A stretch of DNA of 64,000 nt from JAEUHO01 sp046350655 (GTDB lineage: Bacteria > Planctomycetota > PLA2 > JAEUHO01), in assembly GCA_046350655.1 (NCBI GenBank), contig JAXMAB010000010.1, forward strand, positions 268,283 to 332,282, read 5' to 3'. The position numbers and the translations under genes are program-made. The notes beneath the pieces are model-generated. The model had not been told where the DNA came from and ran no database searches. It saw only the letters and a program-made list of their open reading frames with translations. This document shows positions 33,609 through 42,410 of the stretch, in pieces. The number at the start of each line of letters is the position of its first letter. Within the stretch, counting starts at the first letter, position 1.

Positions 33609-33995
33609 TCACTTCGCGGGCGCGACGTCCTTCTTGAGGTTCTCGTAGGCCTTGACGAACTCGTCGCGGGCCTCGGCCCACTTGTCGGCGCCCGCCGCCT
33701 TCATCGCCGCGAGCTTCTCGTTCAGCTCCTTCCAGCGCGCGTCGAGGGCCTGACCGGCGACCTCGCTCCGGGCGGCGGCGGCCGTCTTCGTCTCGGCCCA
33801 CGTCTTCTCGAGCGACGCGAGGCCCTCGGTGAAGCCGGTCTCGGCCTTGGCGCGCTGCGCGACGCCGTAGGCCTTGAGCGCGTCCCAGGTCTCGCCGGCC
33901 TCCTTCTTGACGGCGTTCCACTTCGGGTCGTCGCCGCAGCCGGCGAGGGGGGTGGAGCCGAGGACGGCGAGCAGGACGAGCGGGATCGGGCGCAT
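33609..33995 (-). CDS. Small lipoprotein with a helical, Lys/Glu-rich body
   Basis: A 128-residue protein. MRPIPLVLLAVLGSTPLAGC ends in an LAGC lipobox, so the mature protein begins at Cys20 with a lipid anchor. The rest is highly charged and helical (KWNAVKKEAGETWDALKAYG, LEKTWAETKTAAAARS, DEFVKAYENLKKD), likely a coiled coil. No enzyme motif is present. It may be a periplasmic spacer or stress protein of unknown family. Confidence 0.72.
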   Translation of the reverse strand: MRPIPLVLLAVLGSTPLAGCGDDPKWNAVKKEAGETWDALKAYGVAQRAKAETGFTEGLASLEKTWAETKTAAAARSEVAGQALDARWKELNEKLAAMKAAGADKWAEARDEFVKAYENLKKDVAPAK

Positions 33996-34148
33996 GGGGC
34001 GACCTCCGGGGAGGGCGGCGCCCGGACCTGCCAGACGCCGTCCCCCCTTGGATGCTACGCCGCGGCCGACGGCCGGAGGGGCCGCGATCGGCCCCGACCG
34101 GTCGATCCGCGCGCCGACCGGACCCGCGGCGCCGCGGGCGGTCGGCCG

Positions 34149-34165
34149 CCGGGCCTCGCGGTCCC
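34149..34165 (-). repeat. Dispersed palindrome-family copy
   Basis: CCGGGCCTCGCGGTCCC in the 226-base gap between the lipoprotein start and the second yebC-like stop. The rest of the gap is GC-rich and shows no gene. Confidence 0.7.
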
Positions 34166-34221
34166 CGCGCGGGGCCGCTTCCCCCGGGGCCCGCGTCCTT
34201 CGGGGGCCCGCGTGTCCGGGA

Positions 34222-34944
34222 TCAGCCGAGCGTGTGGAACACGCGCTGCACGTCGTCGTCCTGCTCGAGCGTGTCGATCATCTCGAGGACGGCCTTCGCC
34301 TCGGCCTCGGGGAGCTCGACGTGGTTCAGGCAGACGTACTCGGTGCCGGCCGAGAGCGGGTGCAGGCCGCGCTCCTCGACCGCGCGCTGCATGCGTCCGA
34401 GGTCGGCGAAGGCGCAGCGGAGCACCAGCTGGGCCTCGCCCTTGTCGCCGACGCCCGCGAGCATCTCGTCGAGGCCGTGGTCGATCATCGCGAGCTCGAG
34501 CTCGTCGGCGTCGATCCCCGTCGCGTCGAGGCGGAAGACGCCCATGCGCTTGAAGTTGAACGCGACGCTGCCGACGTTGCCGAGGTTGCCGCCGTGCTCC
34601 TTGAAGTGCGAGCGGACGTTGGCGACGGTGCGCGTCGGGTTGTCGGTGGCCGCCTCGACGAGGACCGCGACGCCGTGGGGGGCGAAGCCCTCGTAGACGA
34701 TCTCCTGGTAGTCCACCGCGTCCTGCCCGGACGCGCGGCGGATCGCCGCCTCGACCTTGTCCTTCGGCATGTTCGCGGCGCGGGCGTTCTGCATCGCGCG
34801 GCGCAGCGCCGGGTTCGACTCGGGGTCGGGGCTGCCCTTCTTGACCGCGATCGCGATGTCCTTGGCGATCCGGGCGAACTGCTTCGCGAGCCGGTCCCAG
34901 CGCGCGAACATCGTGACCTTGCGCTTCTCGAAGATCCGACCCAT
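34222..34944 (-). CDS. YebC/PmpR family protein, paralogue 2
   Basis: A 240-residue YebC-family protein: MGRIFEKRKVTMFARWDRLAKQFARIAKDIAIAVKKG, NPALRRAMQNARAANMPKDKVEAAIRRASG and YQEIVYEGFAPHGVAVLVEAATDNPTRTVANVRSHF. Compared with the paralogue at 2409-3113 it differs in its N-terminal 30 residues and throughout, so it is an old duplication or a second subtype rather than a recent copy. Likely functions are transcriptional regulation or ribosome rescue. The start is the ATG at 34944. Confidence 0.92.
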   Translation of the reverse strand: MGRIFEKRKVTMFARWDRLAKQFARIAKDIAIAVKKGSPDPESNPALRRAMQNARAANMPKDKVEAAIRRASGQDAVDYQEIVYEGFAPHGVAVLVEAATDNPTRTVANVRSHFKEHGGNLGNVGSVAFNFKRMGVFRLDATGIDADELELAMIDHGLDEMLAGVGDKGEAQLVLRCAFADLGRMQRAVEERGLHPLSAGTEYVCLNHVELPEAEAKAVLEMIDTLEQDDDVQRVFHTLG

Positions 34945-35040
34945 GGCGTGTTCCGGGAGCCTCTCGCGGGGACGTCTCGGGCACCATACCCCGGGGCGCC
35001 ATCGGCGCGGGGCTCTTCCCCACCCGGCGGGGGGGCGGGG

Positions 35041-35580
35041 TCAGCGGGCCCCGGCGCGGCGCTCGGCGCGGGTCGGCGTGCCGGCGACGGGCGTGCCGGG
35101 GACCGTCTGCGGGAACCGCACCACGTGGATGCGCCCGCCCCGGGCGTCGACGAGGAGCACGCCCTCCGCGCCGAACACGTGGGCGTACTCGAGGAGCTGA
35201 CGGCGCGTGGTCCGGTCGTGGACCGACGCCGAGCCCTCGCCGCCCTTCACCTCGGCGACCCAGACCGTCCCGCGCCGGGCGACCAGGGCGTCCGCGCGCA
35301 CGACGAACCGCTCGGGCCGCCCGTCGAGCTCGACGACGCCCTCGCGGTGGACCTCGGTCGCGAGCACCGCGAAGCCGGCGCGTCGCAGGAGGTCGAGGGC
35401 GCGCGCCGCGCCCGCGGCGCCGAGGCGGCGGGCGCGGGCCGAGCGCCGCGCGAGCAGCCGGCGCGCGAGCCGGATCCCGGCGCGGAAACCCACCGCGAGG
35501 CAGAGCGCGACGGGGAGCGTCCAGGCCCACGGCGGCACCTGCGCGAGCGCTCGGATCACCCCGTCCGACGTGGAGCCCAT
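35041..35580 (-). CDS. Membrane-anchored PD-(D/E)XK nuclease-like protein
   Basis: A 179-residue protein with an N-terminal transmembrane helix (PWAWTLPVALCLAVGFRAGI) followed by a basic segment. The C-terminal part fits the PD-(D/E)XK fold: FVVRADALVARRGTVWVAEVKGG gives the Asp and the E-x-K pair, and RRQLLEYAHVFGAEGVLLVDARGG gives the following helix and strand. Similar membrane-tethered proteins are called Holliday-junction-resolvase-related. Nuclease activity is likely but unproven. The start is the ATG at 35580. Confidence 0.65.
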   Translation of the reverse strand: MGSTSDGVIRALAQVPPWAWTLPVALCLAVGFRAGIRLARRLLARRSARARRLGAAGAARALDLLRRAGFAVLATEVHREGVVELDGRPERFVVRADALVARRGTVWVAEVKGGEGSASVHDRTTRRQLLEYAHVFGAEGVLLVDARGGRIHVVRFPQTVPGTPVAGTPTRAERRAGAR

Positions 35581-35681
35581 GGAGGATCCATCGGCTCGGC
35601 GGGGCCGCGTCGGTACGGGCCTCGCGTCGGCGGGCGGTCGTCAGGCGCGCGGGCGCGGCGTCCGGCCGCCCCGCCGCGGGC

Positions 35682-36179
<498 letters not shown>

Positions 36180-36244
36180 GGGGGGAGAGGCTACACCGGC
36201 GCGGCCCGCGGGCGAGGCGTGGCCGCGCCGCTCCCCGGCGGCGA

Positions 36245-36916
36245 TCAGCCCCGCTCGGCGAGCAGGCGCTCGACGCGCGCCTCGTCGAGGGGCACGAACC
36301 GGCCCGTCGCCGCGTCGAAGTCGAGGACCTCGGCCCGGGCGATGTCGAACCACCACGCGTTCAGGCGCAGCTTCCCGGCGGCCTCCGCCTCCCGCACGAT
36401 CGGGTACGAGCGGAGGTTCTCGAGCTGCAGCCGCACGCTCCGCTGCGACAGGTGGTCGTAGGGGGCGACGCCGGGCGGCGTCGGGCCGAGCCCCTCGAGC
36501 GCCGGCGCGCCGTGGCGCAGCCAGGCGGCGAGGTGCGGCTCGTGCTCGTGGGGCTCGCCCGCGTACAGCGACCGCATGGCCGCGCACGAGGAGTGCCCGC
36601 ACACGACCACGTCGCGCACGTGCATCGCCGCGATGGCGAGCTCGATCGCCGCGGGCACCGACGCGCCCGCGCGCGTCGCGGCCGTCGCGGCGGCGTACCG
36701 CGGCACGAGGTTGCCGATGTTGCGGACCACCAGCAGGTCGCCCGGCTCCACCGACGCGAACACGTTCGGCGCGACGCGGCTGTCGGCGCAGCAGATCAGG
36801 AGCGCGTCGGGCGCCTGCGTGAGCGCGAGCCGCGCGAACGTCTCCTCGTACCCCGCGGGGCGGGTCCGGCGGAACTCGGCGATGCCTCGGAGGAGCTTCT
36901 TCACGGGCCGGAGCAT
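36245..36916 (-). CDS. Beta-class carbonic anhydrase
   Basis: A 223-residue zinc enzyme that interconverts CO2 and bicarbonate. The zinc ligands and catalytic dyad are all visible: LLICCADSRVAPNVF gives Cys, Asp and Arg, and VVVCGHSSCAAMRSL gives His and Cys. GDLLVVRNIGNLVP and YPIVREAEAAGKLRLNAWWFDIARAEV complete the fold. The start is the ATG at 36916 (MLRPVKKLLRG); an upstream in-frame GTG would add a few residues. Confidence 0.95.
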   Translation of the reverse strand: MLRPVKKLLRGIAEFRRTRPAGYEETFARLALTQAPDALLICCADSRVAPNVFASVEPGDLLVVRNIGNLVPRYAAATAATRAGASVPAAIELAIAAMHVRDVVVCGHSSCAAMRSLYAGEPHEHEPHLAAWLRHGAPALEGLGPTPPGVAPYDHLSQRSVRLQLENLRSYPIVREAEAAGKLRLNAWWFDIARAEVLDFDAATGRFVPLDEARVERLLAERG

Positions 36917-36957
36917 CGCAGACGGCGGCACCCCGTCGAGCGATGCAGCGACCCCTC

Positions 36958-36980
36958 GGGACCGCGAGGCCCGGCGGCCG
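36958..36980 (+). repeat. Dispersed palindrome-family copy
   Basis: GGGACCGCGAGGCCCGGCGG followed by CCG, between the carbonic anhydrase start and the multiheme cytochrome stop. Downstream GGCCCCCGG...CCGGGGCC may act as a weak terminator for the cytochrome. Confidence 0.7.
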
Positions 36981-37027
36981 TCCGTCCCTCGGGGCCCCCG
37001 GCCGCGGCCGCCGGGGCCCTCCTCGGG

Positions 37028-40003
37028 TCATGGCTTCTCGTGGCAGCGGTCGCAGGCGACCTTCGTGTTGGCCGGGATCGTGTAGTTGCGCCCGTCGATG
37101 CGGATCGTCCGCTCGGCGGAGGTCACCGAGAGGGACGTGCCGCCGAGCGTGCTGCCGTGGCACATGCGGCAGGAGACCTTGTCGTTCTTGTAGGACGAGT
37201 CGTGGCTGCCCGCGAAGGTCGAGTCCGTCGCGTGCATGACGTGGCACTTCGCGCAGGCCACCTGCTCGCCGGCCGAGAACGCGACCGTGCGCTTGCCGAC
37301 GGTGTAGCTCCGCGCCGCGGCCGCCTTCGAGAGGACCGTCCCCCCGAGCGTCGCGCCGTGGCACGACTTGCAGGCCGCCGGGTCGCTCTCGTAGGCGGCC
37401 CCGTGGCCCGTCGTCGCGAACGTGGAGGTCGTCGCGTGCGGGACGTGGCAGGTGGCGCACCCGACCTTCACGCCCGAGGCCAGCAGGTAGGTCTTCCCCG
37501 ACACGGTGTAGGAGCGGTCGGCCGCGGCCTTCGACATCGCCGTGCCCGCGAGGTCCTGGCCGTGGCACATCGCGCAGCCCGTCGGGTCGTCGACGTACCC
37601 GGTCTTGTGCCCCGAGCTCACCCACGCGGTGTCCGTCGCGTGCGGCACGTGGCAGGTCGCGCAGCCCACCTGCGTCCCGGCCGCGATCTGGTACGTCTTG
37701 CCGCCGACCGTGTAGCTGCGGGCCGCGGCGGCCTTCGTGACCGTCGTGCCGGCGAGGTCCTGGCCGTGGCACATCGCGCACGCCGTCGGGTCCGCCGTGT
37801 ACTTCGCGCCGTGCGTCCCGTCGACCCACGCGAGGTTCGTCTCGTGCGTGAGGTGGCACGTGGTGCACGACACCTGCGTGCCCTTCGCGACCTGATAGGT
37901 CTTGCCGCCCACGACGTAGGTCCGGTCCGCGGCGGCCGCCGAGCTCGGCGTGCCCGCGAGGTCCTGGCCGTGGCACATCGCGCAGCCCGCGCGGTTCGCG
38001 AGGTACTGCGCGCCGTGGGTGCCGTCCACCCAGGAGAGGCTCGTGTCGTGCGTGACGTGGCACGTCGCGCAACCGACCGCCGTCCCGCGCGGCAGCGTCA
38101 CGGTCGCGCCCGCGACGTCGTACGTGCGGTCGGCGGCCGTCCGCGAGAGGTCGGTCCCCTCGAGCGAGGCGCCGTGACAGCCTTCGCAGCCGGCCGGGTC
38201 GGCCGCGAACCGCGCGCCGTGATCGCCCGAGATCCACGCCTGGCTCGTGTCGTGCGACGCGTGGCAGAGGCCGCAGCTGACGGCCTGGCCCTTCGCGATC
38301 GTCACCACGCGGCCGTTGCCGAGGTCGCGCACGCGCTCGGCCGCGGCGCGCGACAGCGGCGTGCCCGCGAGGTCCTTGCCGTGGCAGGCCTGGCAGCCCG
38401 CGGGGTCGGCGGCGTAGAACGACGCGTGCCCGCCGACGGCCCACCGCGGGTCGCCGACGTTGTGGAGGCCGTGCGGGCCTTGCGTCGTGAGGGGGAGGCT
38501 GCCCGCCACGTGGCAGACGTCGCACTCGACCAGCGCGCCCGGGTGGCCCTGGAGCGTCGTCGGGAGCGCGTGGTCCGTCGACGTCGCGAACTCCGCGTGC
38601 GAGGTGCCGTGGCACGTCGCGCACGCGAGGCCCGCGTGGCCGCGGGCGTCCTTGTAGCGCGTGCCCGCGCCCGCGCCGAACCGCGAGTCGTCGCGGCGGA
38701 TGGGCGACGCGGCCGCGGCGTCCGTCGTGCGGAACGCGCGGTTGAGCCGCAGCCCGTCGGCCGCGAACGAGAGGCCCGGGCCGGTCAGGTGGTCGAGGGC
38801 GTCGCCCGTGTGGCACGACTCGCAGCGCGGCTCGTCCACCCACGAGCGGCGCGTCGCGCCGTCGGCGGCGCCGTCGAGGCTCCCGCCCGCCGCGAGGACC
38901 GTGCTGCCGCCGACCGCGCGCATGCCGCCGTGGCACGCGCCGCACGAGAGCCCGGCTTTCGCCATCGCGCCGCCGGCCATCGGCTCGGTGGCGTGGCAGA
39001 CCGCGCACGACGCGCCCCCGCCGTCGTCGGCGACGAAGTCCGCGTGCGCCCGGTGGAGGGCCACCGAGAGGCTCGGGAGGCCGGGGTTGCTGCCGAGCGC
39101 CGCGACGCGGTTCGCGCGCGTGTCGTGGCAGACGGTGCAGGCGACGGCCGCGCCCGGCGCCGCGAACTGGGTGCCGTGCTTCAGGTCGTGGACGCGCAGG
39201 ATGTTCTGCTTCGCCTGGCGGTCTCGGTCCGGGTCCGTCGACCACGTCACGTCGGGGCGGCCCGCCGCCGCGCCGCCCGTCACGTGGCAGCCGACGCAGC
39301 CGTGCTTCGACGACACCGCGACGACGACGTCCGCGTGGCCCAGCGTCGCGCCGCTCGCCTTCGAGCGCGCGGTCACGCGGAAGGTCGCCCGTTCGTTCGG
39401 CAGCCCGGCGTCGTCGACGGGGAAGAGCGGCAGGCCGTCGGCCTCGAAGCGGCCGCGCGCGGACGCCCACGCCATGGGCTGCGGGCCCGCCGGCACCGCG
39501 TCGCCGGGCATCGTCAGCCCCCGCAGGCCCTGTCCGGGCACGAGCGTCGTGCCGAAGGGGAGGCCGGGCCGCAGCGACCACAGGTCGGTCTTCCCGACGC
39601 TGCGCGAGTTGATCGAGCCCGTCGCGTCCGCGACCGCCTCGTACGTGACGTCCACCGTCGCCGGGTCGAGGACCGAGGGCGAGCCGCCGTCGTCGCGCAC
39701 GATCACCTGCGCGCACAGCGTCGTGTGCGGCGGCAGGTGCCCGAACGTCGTGTACTCGCCGTTCACCCACGACACCGCGTCGGCGGCCGACGCGAACACG
39801 TGGTAGGGCGGCTGCTCGGGCACGCCGCTGCCGCTCGAGCCGCCGCCGCCGGTCCCGCCGTCGCCGCCGCCTCCGGCGTCGCCTCCGCCCCCGCCGCCCC
39901 CGCCGCCGCACCCGGCGACGAGCGCCGCGCACACGACGGCGGAGAGGACGGCGCGCACGCGGCGGACGGCCCCGCGGGCGTGGGGGGAGTTCGGATGCGA
40001 CAT
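37028..40003 (-). CDS. 21-heme c-type cytochrome lipoprotein with seven tandem modules
   Basis: A 991-residue protein with an N-terminal signal and lipobox (ALVAGC) followed by a long Gly tract, so it is lipid-anchored and exported. I count 21 CxxCH heme sites: seven scattered in residues about 240-530, then two in each of seven modules of about 68 residues from residue 537 to the end. A module reads CAMCHGQDLAGT, then RxYTVGGKTY, then GCATCHVPHATD and GHGAxY. The C-terminal modules would hold hemes in a chain, fit for conducting electrons. No partner porin is seen. It stands divergently to a triheme cytochrome gene. Confidence 0.92.
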   Translation of the reverse strand: MSHPNSPHARGAVRRVRAVLSAVVCAALVAGCGGGGGGGGGDAGGGGDGGTGGGGSSGSGVPEQPPYHVFASAADAVSWVNGEYTTFGHLPPHTTLCAQVIVRDDGGSPSVLDPATVDVTYEAVADATGSINSRSVGKTDLWSLRPGLPFGTTLVPGQGLRGLTMPGDAVPAGPQPMAWASARGRFEADGLPLFPVDDAGLPNERATFRVTARSKASGATLGHADVVVAVSSKHGCVGCHVTGGAAAGRPDVTWSTDPDRDRQAKQNILRVHDLKHGTQFAAPGAAVACTVCHDTRANRVAALGSNPGLPSLSVALHRAHADFVADDGGGASCAVCHATEPMAGGAMAKAGLSCGACHGGMRAVGGSTVLAAGGSLDGAADGATRRSWVDEPRCESCHTGDALDHLTGPGLSFAADGLRLNRAFRTTDAAAASPIRRDDSRFGAGAGTRYKDARGHAGLACATCHGTSHAEFATSTDHALPTTLQGHPGALVECDVCHVAGSLPLTTQGPHGLHNVGDPRWAVGGHASFYAADPAGCQACHGKDLAGTPLSRAAAERVRDLGNGRVVTIAKGQAVSCGLCHASHDTSQAWISGDHGARFAADPAGCEGCHGASLEGTDLSRTAADRTYDVAGATVTLPRGTAVGCATCHVTHDTSLSWVDGTHGAQYLANRAGCAMCHGQDLAGTPSSAAAADRTYVVGGKTYQVAKGTQVSCTTCHLTHETNLAWVDGTHGAKYTADPTACAMCHGQDLAGTTVTKAAAARSYTVGGKTYQIAAGTQVGCATCHVPHATDTAWVSSGHKTGYVDDPTGCAMCHGQDLAGTAMSKAAADRSYTVSGKTYLLASGVKVGCATCHVPHATTSTFATTGHGAAYESDPAACKSCHGATLGGTVLSKAAAARSYTVGKRTVAFSAGEQVACAKCHVMHATDSTFAGSHDSSYKNDKVSCRMCHGSTLGGTSLSVTSAERTIRIDGRNYTIPANTKVACDRCHEKP

Positions 40004-40216
40004 GACGGACCTCGCGCGAGGCCGCCCGCCCGTGCCCCCACCGGCGGAACGGCCCCCAGCGCAGAGTCACCCCCTGCCGCCGTGGATACGTCCGGCGCCG
40101 CAAACCCGTTCGCCGTCTCGATTTGCAGCGGAACTGTTGCACGTTGCGACGCGTATCCGTTCGCGACCCTGCGTCTCTGCCCTACGGGTGTCGGGTGGGC
40201 CTGCTGGAGCCCGTCC
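40004..40216. promoter_or_regulatory. Divergent intergenic region between two cytochrome genes
   Basis: A 213-base region that is clearly less GC-rich than its surroundings, especially at 40080-40185. An inverted pair GGATACG (near 40084) and CGTATCC (near 40151) and TTGCA-containing repeats (TTGCAG, TTGCAC, TTGCGA) lie within it. It probably carries both promoters, but I cannot assign -10 and -35 boxes with confidence. Confidence 0.5.
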
Positions 40217-41347
40217 ATGGTCCGTTCCTCGCCGCCGATCGGTTCTCCTCCTCTCGCCGCGGCTCCGCGTCTCGCGCGGGTGCTCGTGGTGATCGCCCTC
40301 GCCGTGCCCCTCGCGTTGACCGCGTGCGGCGGCGGCGGCGGGGACGGCGAGGACGACGACGGGGGAGGCGGCGGCGGGACGGGCGTGCCCGCCACCGCGA
40401 GCGTCGCGCGCGGCGCGCAGCTCTACGACACGTGGTGGGAGGTCACGGGCGCGAACCCGCCGTCCGGCACCCACCTCGCCTATCCCCTCGTCGGCACGCA
40501 GACCGGCGCGATCACGTGGCGGTGCGCGGAGTGCCACGGGTGGGACTACAAGGGCGTCACCGGCGTCAACGCGACGGGCGCGCACTACACCGGCATCGGC
40601 GGCGTGCTCGCGGCCGCGGGCGACACGGCCGCGACGGTGTACGCCGCGATCGAGGGCGCGGCCAGCGCCCACGACTTCGCCGCGGTCCTCACCGCGGACG
40701 ACCTCTGGGACGCGGTGGCGTTCGTGAAGAGCGGCGCGCTCGACCCCAGCCCGTGGATCAACGCCTCGACGGGCGCGGCCCTCGGCGACGCGACCGCCGG
40801 CGCCACGTTGTACGCGTCCCGCTGCGCGTCGTGCCACGGCGCCAACGGCGCCTCCCTCGACCTCGGCGCGGGCCAGGACGTCGGCGACCGCGCCGACGCG
40901 GACCCGTGGCAGGTGCTCCACCACATCCGCTGGGGCGTCCCCGGCACCGCGATGCCCTCCATGGAGACGGCGGGCCTGTCGCACTCGCAGCAGGCCGCGA
41001 TCCTCGCCTACGCGCAGACCCTCGGCGCCGTCGTCCCCCCGCCGCCGCCGCCCCCGACGAACGTCTCGTACGCCACCGACGTCGCGCCGATCTGGACGTC
41101 GCGCGGGTGCACGGGGTGCCACGGCAGCTCCGGCGGCCTCTCGCTCTCGGGCAGCGTCACGGCCTCGCGCAACGCCCTCCTCGCCGGGCGCGTCAACACG
41201 ACGACCCCGTCGTCGAGCCTCGTCCTGACCAAGCCGCTGACGGGCAGCGGCGTCTCCCACGGCGGCGGCAAGTTCTTCTCGAGCACCTCCGACGCGGACT
41301 ACCAGAAGATCCTCGACTGGATCACGCAGGGCGCGCTCGCGAACTGA
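40217..41347 (+). CDS. Triheme c-type cytochrome lipoprotein
   Basis: A 376-residue protein with signal and lipobox (IALAVPLALTAC) and a Gly/Asp-rich linker. Three CxxCH sites are present: CAECHGWDYKG, CASCHGANGASLDLG, which begins a mono-heme cytochrome c domain with a Met ligand probably in TAMPSME, and CTGCHGSSGGLSLSG near the C-terminus. The middle domain fits a cytochrome c class; the first and last resemble heme-binding domains of planctomycete exported proteins. It is likely to exchange electrons with the divergent 21-heme protein. The start is the ATG at 40217 with GGAG upstream. Confidence 0.87.
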   Translation: MVRSSPPIGSPPLAAAPRLARVLVVIALAVPLALTACGGGGGDGEDDDGGGGGGTGVPATASVARGAQLYDTWWEVTGANPPSGTHLAYPLVGTQTGAITWRCAECHGWDYKGVTGVNATGAHYTGIGGVLAAAGDTAATVYAAIEGAASAHDFAAVLTADDLWDAVAFVKSGALDPSPWINASTGAALGDATAGATLYASRCASCHGANGASLDLGAGQDVGDRADADPWQVLHHIRWGVPGTAMPSMETAGLSHSQQAAILAYAQTLGAVVPPPPPPPTNVSYATDVAPIWTSRGCTGCHGSSGGLSLSGSVTASRNALLAGRVNTTTPSSSLVLTKPLTGSGVSHGGGKFFSSTSDADYQKILDWITQGALAN

Positions 41348-41355
41348 CGCGCCTC

Positions 41356-41389
41356 GCGGCGCGCCCCGCGGGGGGGCGGGGCGCGCCGC
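41356..41389 (+). terminator. Hairpin after the triheme cytochrome gene
   Basis: A perfect 14-bp stem GCGGCGCGCCCCGC / GCGGGGCGCGCCGC with a 6-base loop, 9 bases after the stop. No T-run. It lies before the next gene on the same strand. Confidence 0.62.
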
Positions 41390-41418
41390 GGTACGATGCG
41401 CGCGAGGTCGCGCGCGCC

Positions 41419-42357
41419 ATGAGGAAGGTGTTCTTCGTCTCCCGCGCGTTCCCGTGGGACCGCGTCATCTACCCCGGCTCCGGGCCGCCGTTCGCGGAGG
41501 CCTACGGCTGGCCGGTGCGCCGGGTCGACGAGCTCGACGCGACGCCCTGCGACGCCGCGATCGTCGAGAACCGCCTCGACGCCGCCGACGTCGCGCACCT
41601 CGACCGCTTCCTCGCGCGGCCCGCGGACCGTCGCCCCCCGCTCCTCTTCAAGTGGAGCGACCCCGAGATGCCGCACTCGCGCGACGCGGGCGTCCGCTTC
41701 CTGCTCGGGAAGGCCGACCACCCGGGCGTCCACTTCCTCTCGGTCTACGACCCCGCCGGCCCGCTCCGCGACCTCGCGGCCGGCCTCCGCCGCTCGCGCG
41801 TCCTCCGCGCGCCGTTCCCGTACGACGCGCGCCGCGAGGTCGACGTCCCCCTCGAGGACCGCTCCCGGCGCCTGTTCCTCGCCGGGAAACACGACGCGCG
41901 CCTCTACCCCGCCCGCGGCCGCTGGGTGCGCCGCCGCCGCCTCGACCCGGTCGCGCGCCTGCTCGTCGCGCGCCTCCCGCACCCCGGCTACCCCGACCTC
42001 GGCCGCCCGGCGCGGCACGACGTGCTCGGCCCGCGGTTCGTGCCGTACGCCGCCCGCCACACGCACTTCTTCGTGGACGGCTCGCGCCACGGCGTCGAGC
42101 TCATGAAGTACGTCGAGTGCGCCTACGCCGGCTGCGTCCCGCTCGGCGACGTCCCGGGCTCGCTCGCCGCCGTCGTCGGGGACGACCTCGTGCGAGCGCC
42201 CTCGGGCGTGCTCGCCCTCCTCGCGGCCCTCCGCCGCCCGCTCGACGAGCTCCGCGACGTCGCGGCTCGCTACCGCGCCGCGCTCCGCACCGCCCGCGAT
42301 CCCGCCCGCCTCGACGCGGCGCTCGACGCCGCGCTCGCCGACCTCCCGCGCGCGTGA
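41419..42357 (+). CDS. Glycosyltransferase-like protein (GT-B type, tentative)
   Basis: A 312-residue cytosolic protein. The ending HGVELMKYVECAYAGCVPLGDVPGSLAAVVGDDLV resembles the donor-binding motif of GT-B glycosyltransferases (E...Y.ECG..P). The N-terminal half, with FVSRAFPWDRVIYPGSGPPFAEAYGW, is not diagnostic. Between the two lies a basic stretch. It runs 54 bases ahead of an ATP-grasp gene in the same direction, so the two may act in one pathway on a cell-surface or secondary metabolite. The start is the ATG at 41419. Confidence 0.55.
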   Translation: MRKVFFVSRAFPWDRVIYPGSGPPFAEAYGWPVRRVDELDATPCDAAIVENRLDAADVAHLDRFLARPADRRPPLLFKWSDPEMPHSRDAGVRFLLGKADHPGVHFLSVYDPAGPLRDLAAGLRRSRVLRAPFPYDARREVDVPLEDRSRRLFLAGKHDARLYPARGRWVRRRRLDPVARLLVARLPHPGYPDLGRPARHDVLGPRFVPYAARHTHFFVDGSRHGVELMKYVECAYAGCVPLGDVPGSLAAVVGDDLVRAPSGVLALLAALRRPLDELRDVAARYRAALRTARDPARLDAALDAALADLPRA

Positions 42358-42410
42358 CCCGCCGGCGCCGGCCGCGCCGCGCCCGGGCCGCGCCGCGTAC
42401 GCTGGCGGCC

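Noticed and set aside
37028..40003. Multiheme gene as an assembly artefact of tandem repeats
   Set aside because: The modules differ from each other in most positions while keeping the CxxCH sites and the reading frame, which fits selection rather than a collapsed or duplicated assembly.
36452..40216. Long plus-strand open frame running into the triheme cytochrome
   Set aside because: The upstream 1,200 codons are antisense to the carbonic anhydrase and multiheme genes. The real start is the ATG at 40217, with a Shine-Dalgarno and a signal peptide.
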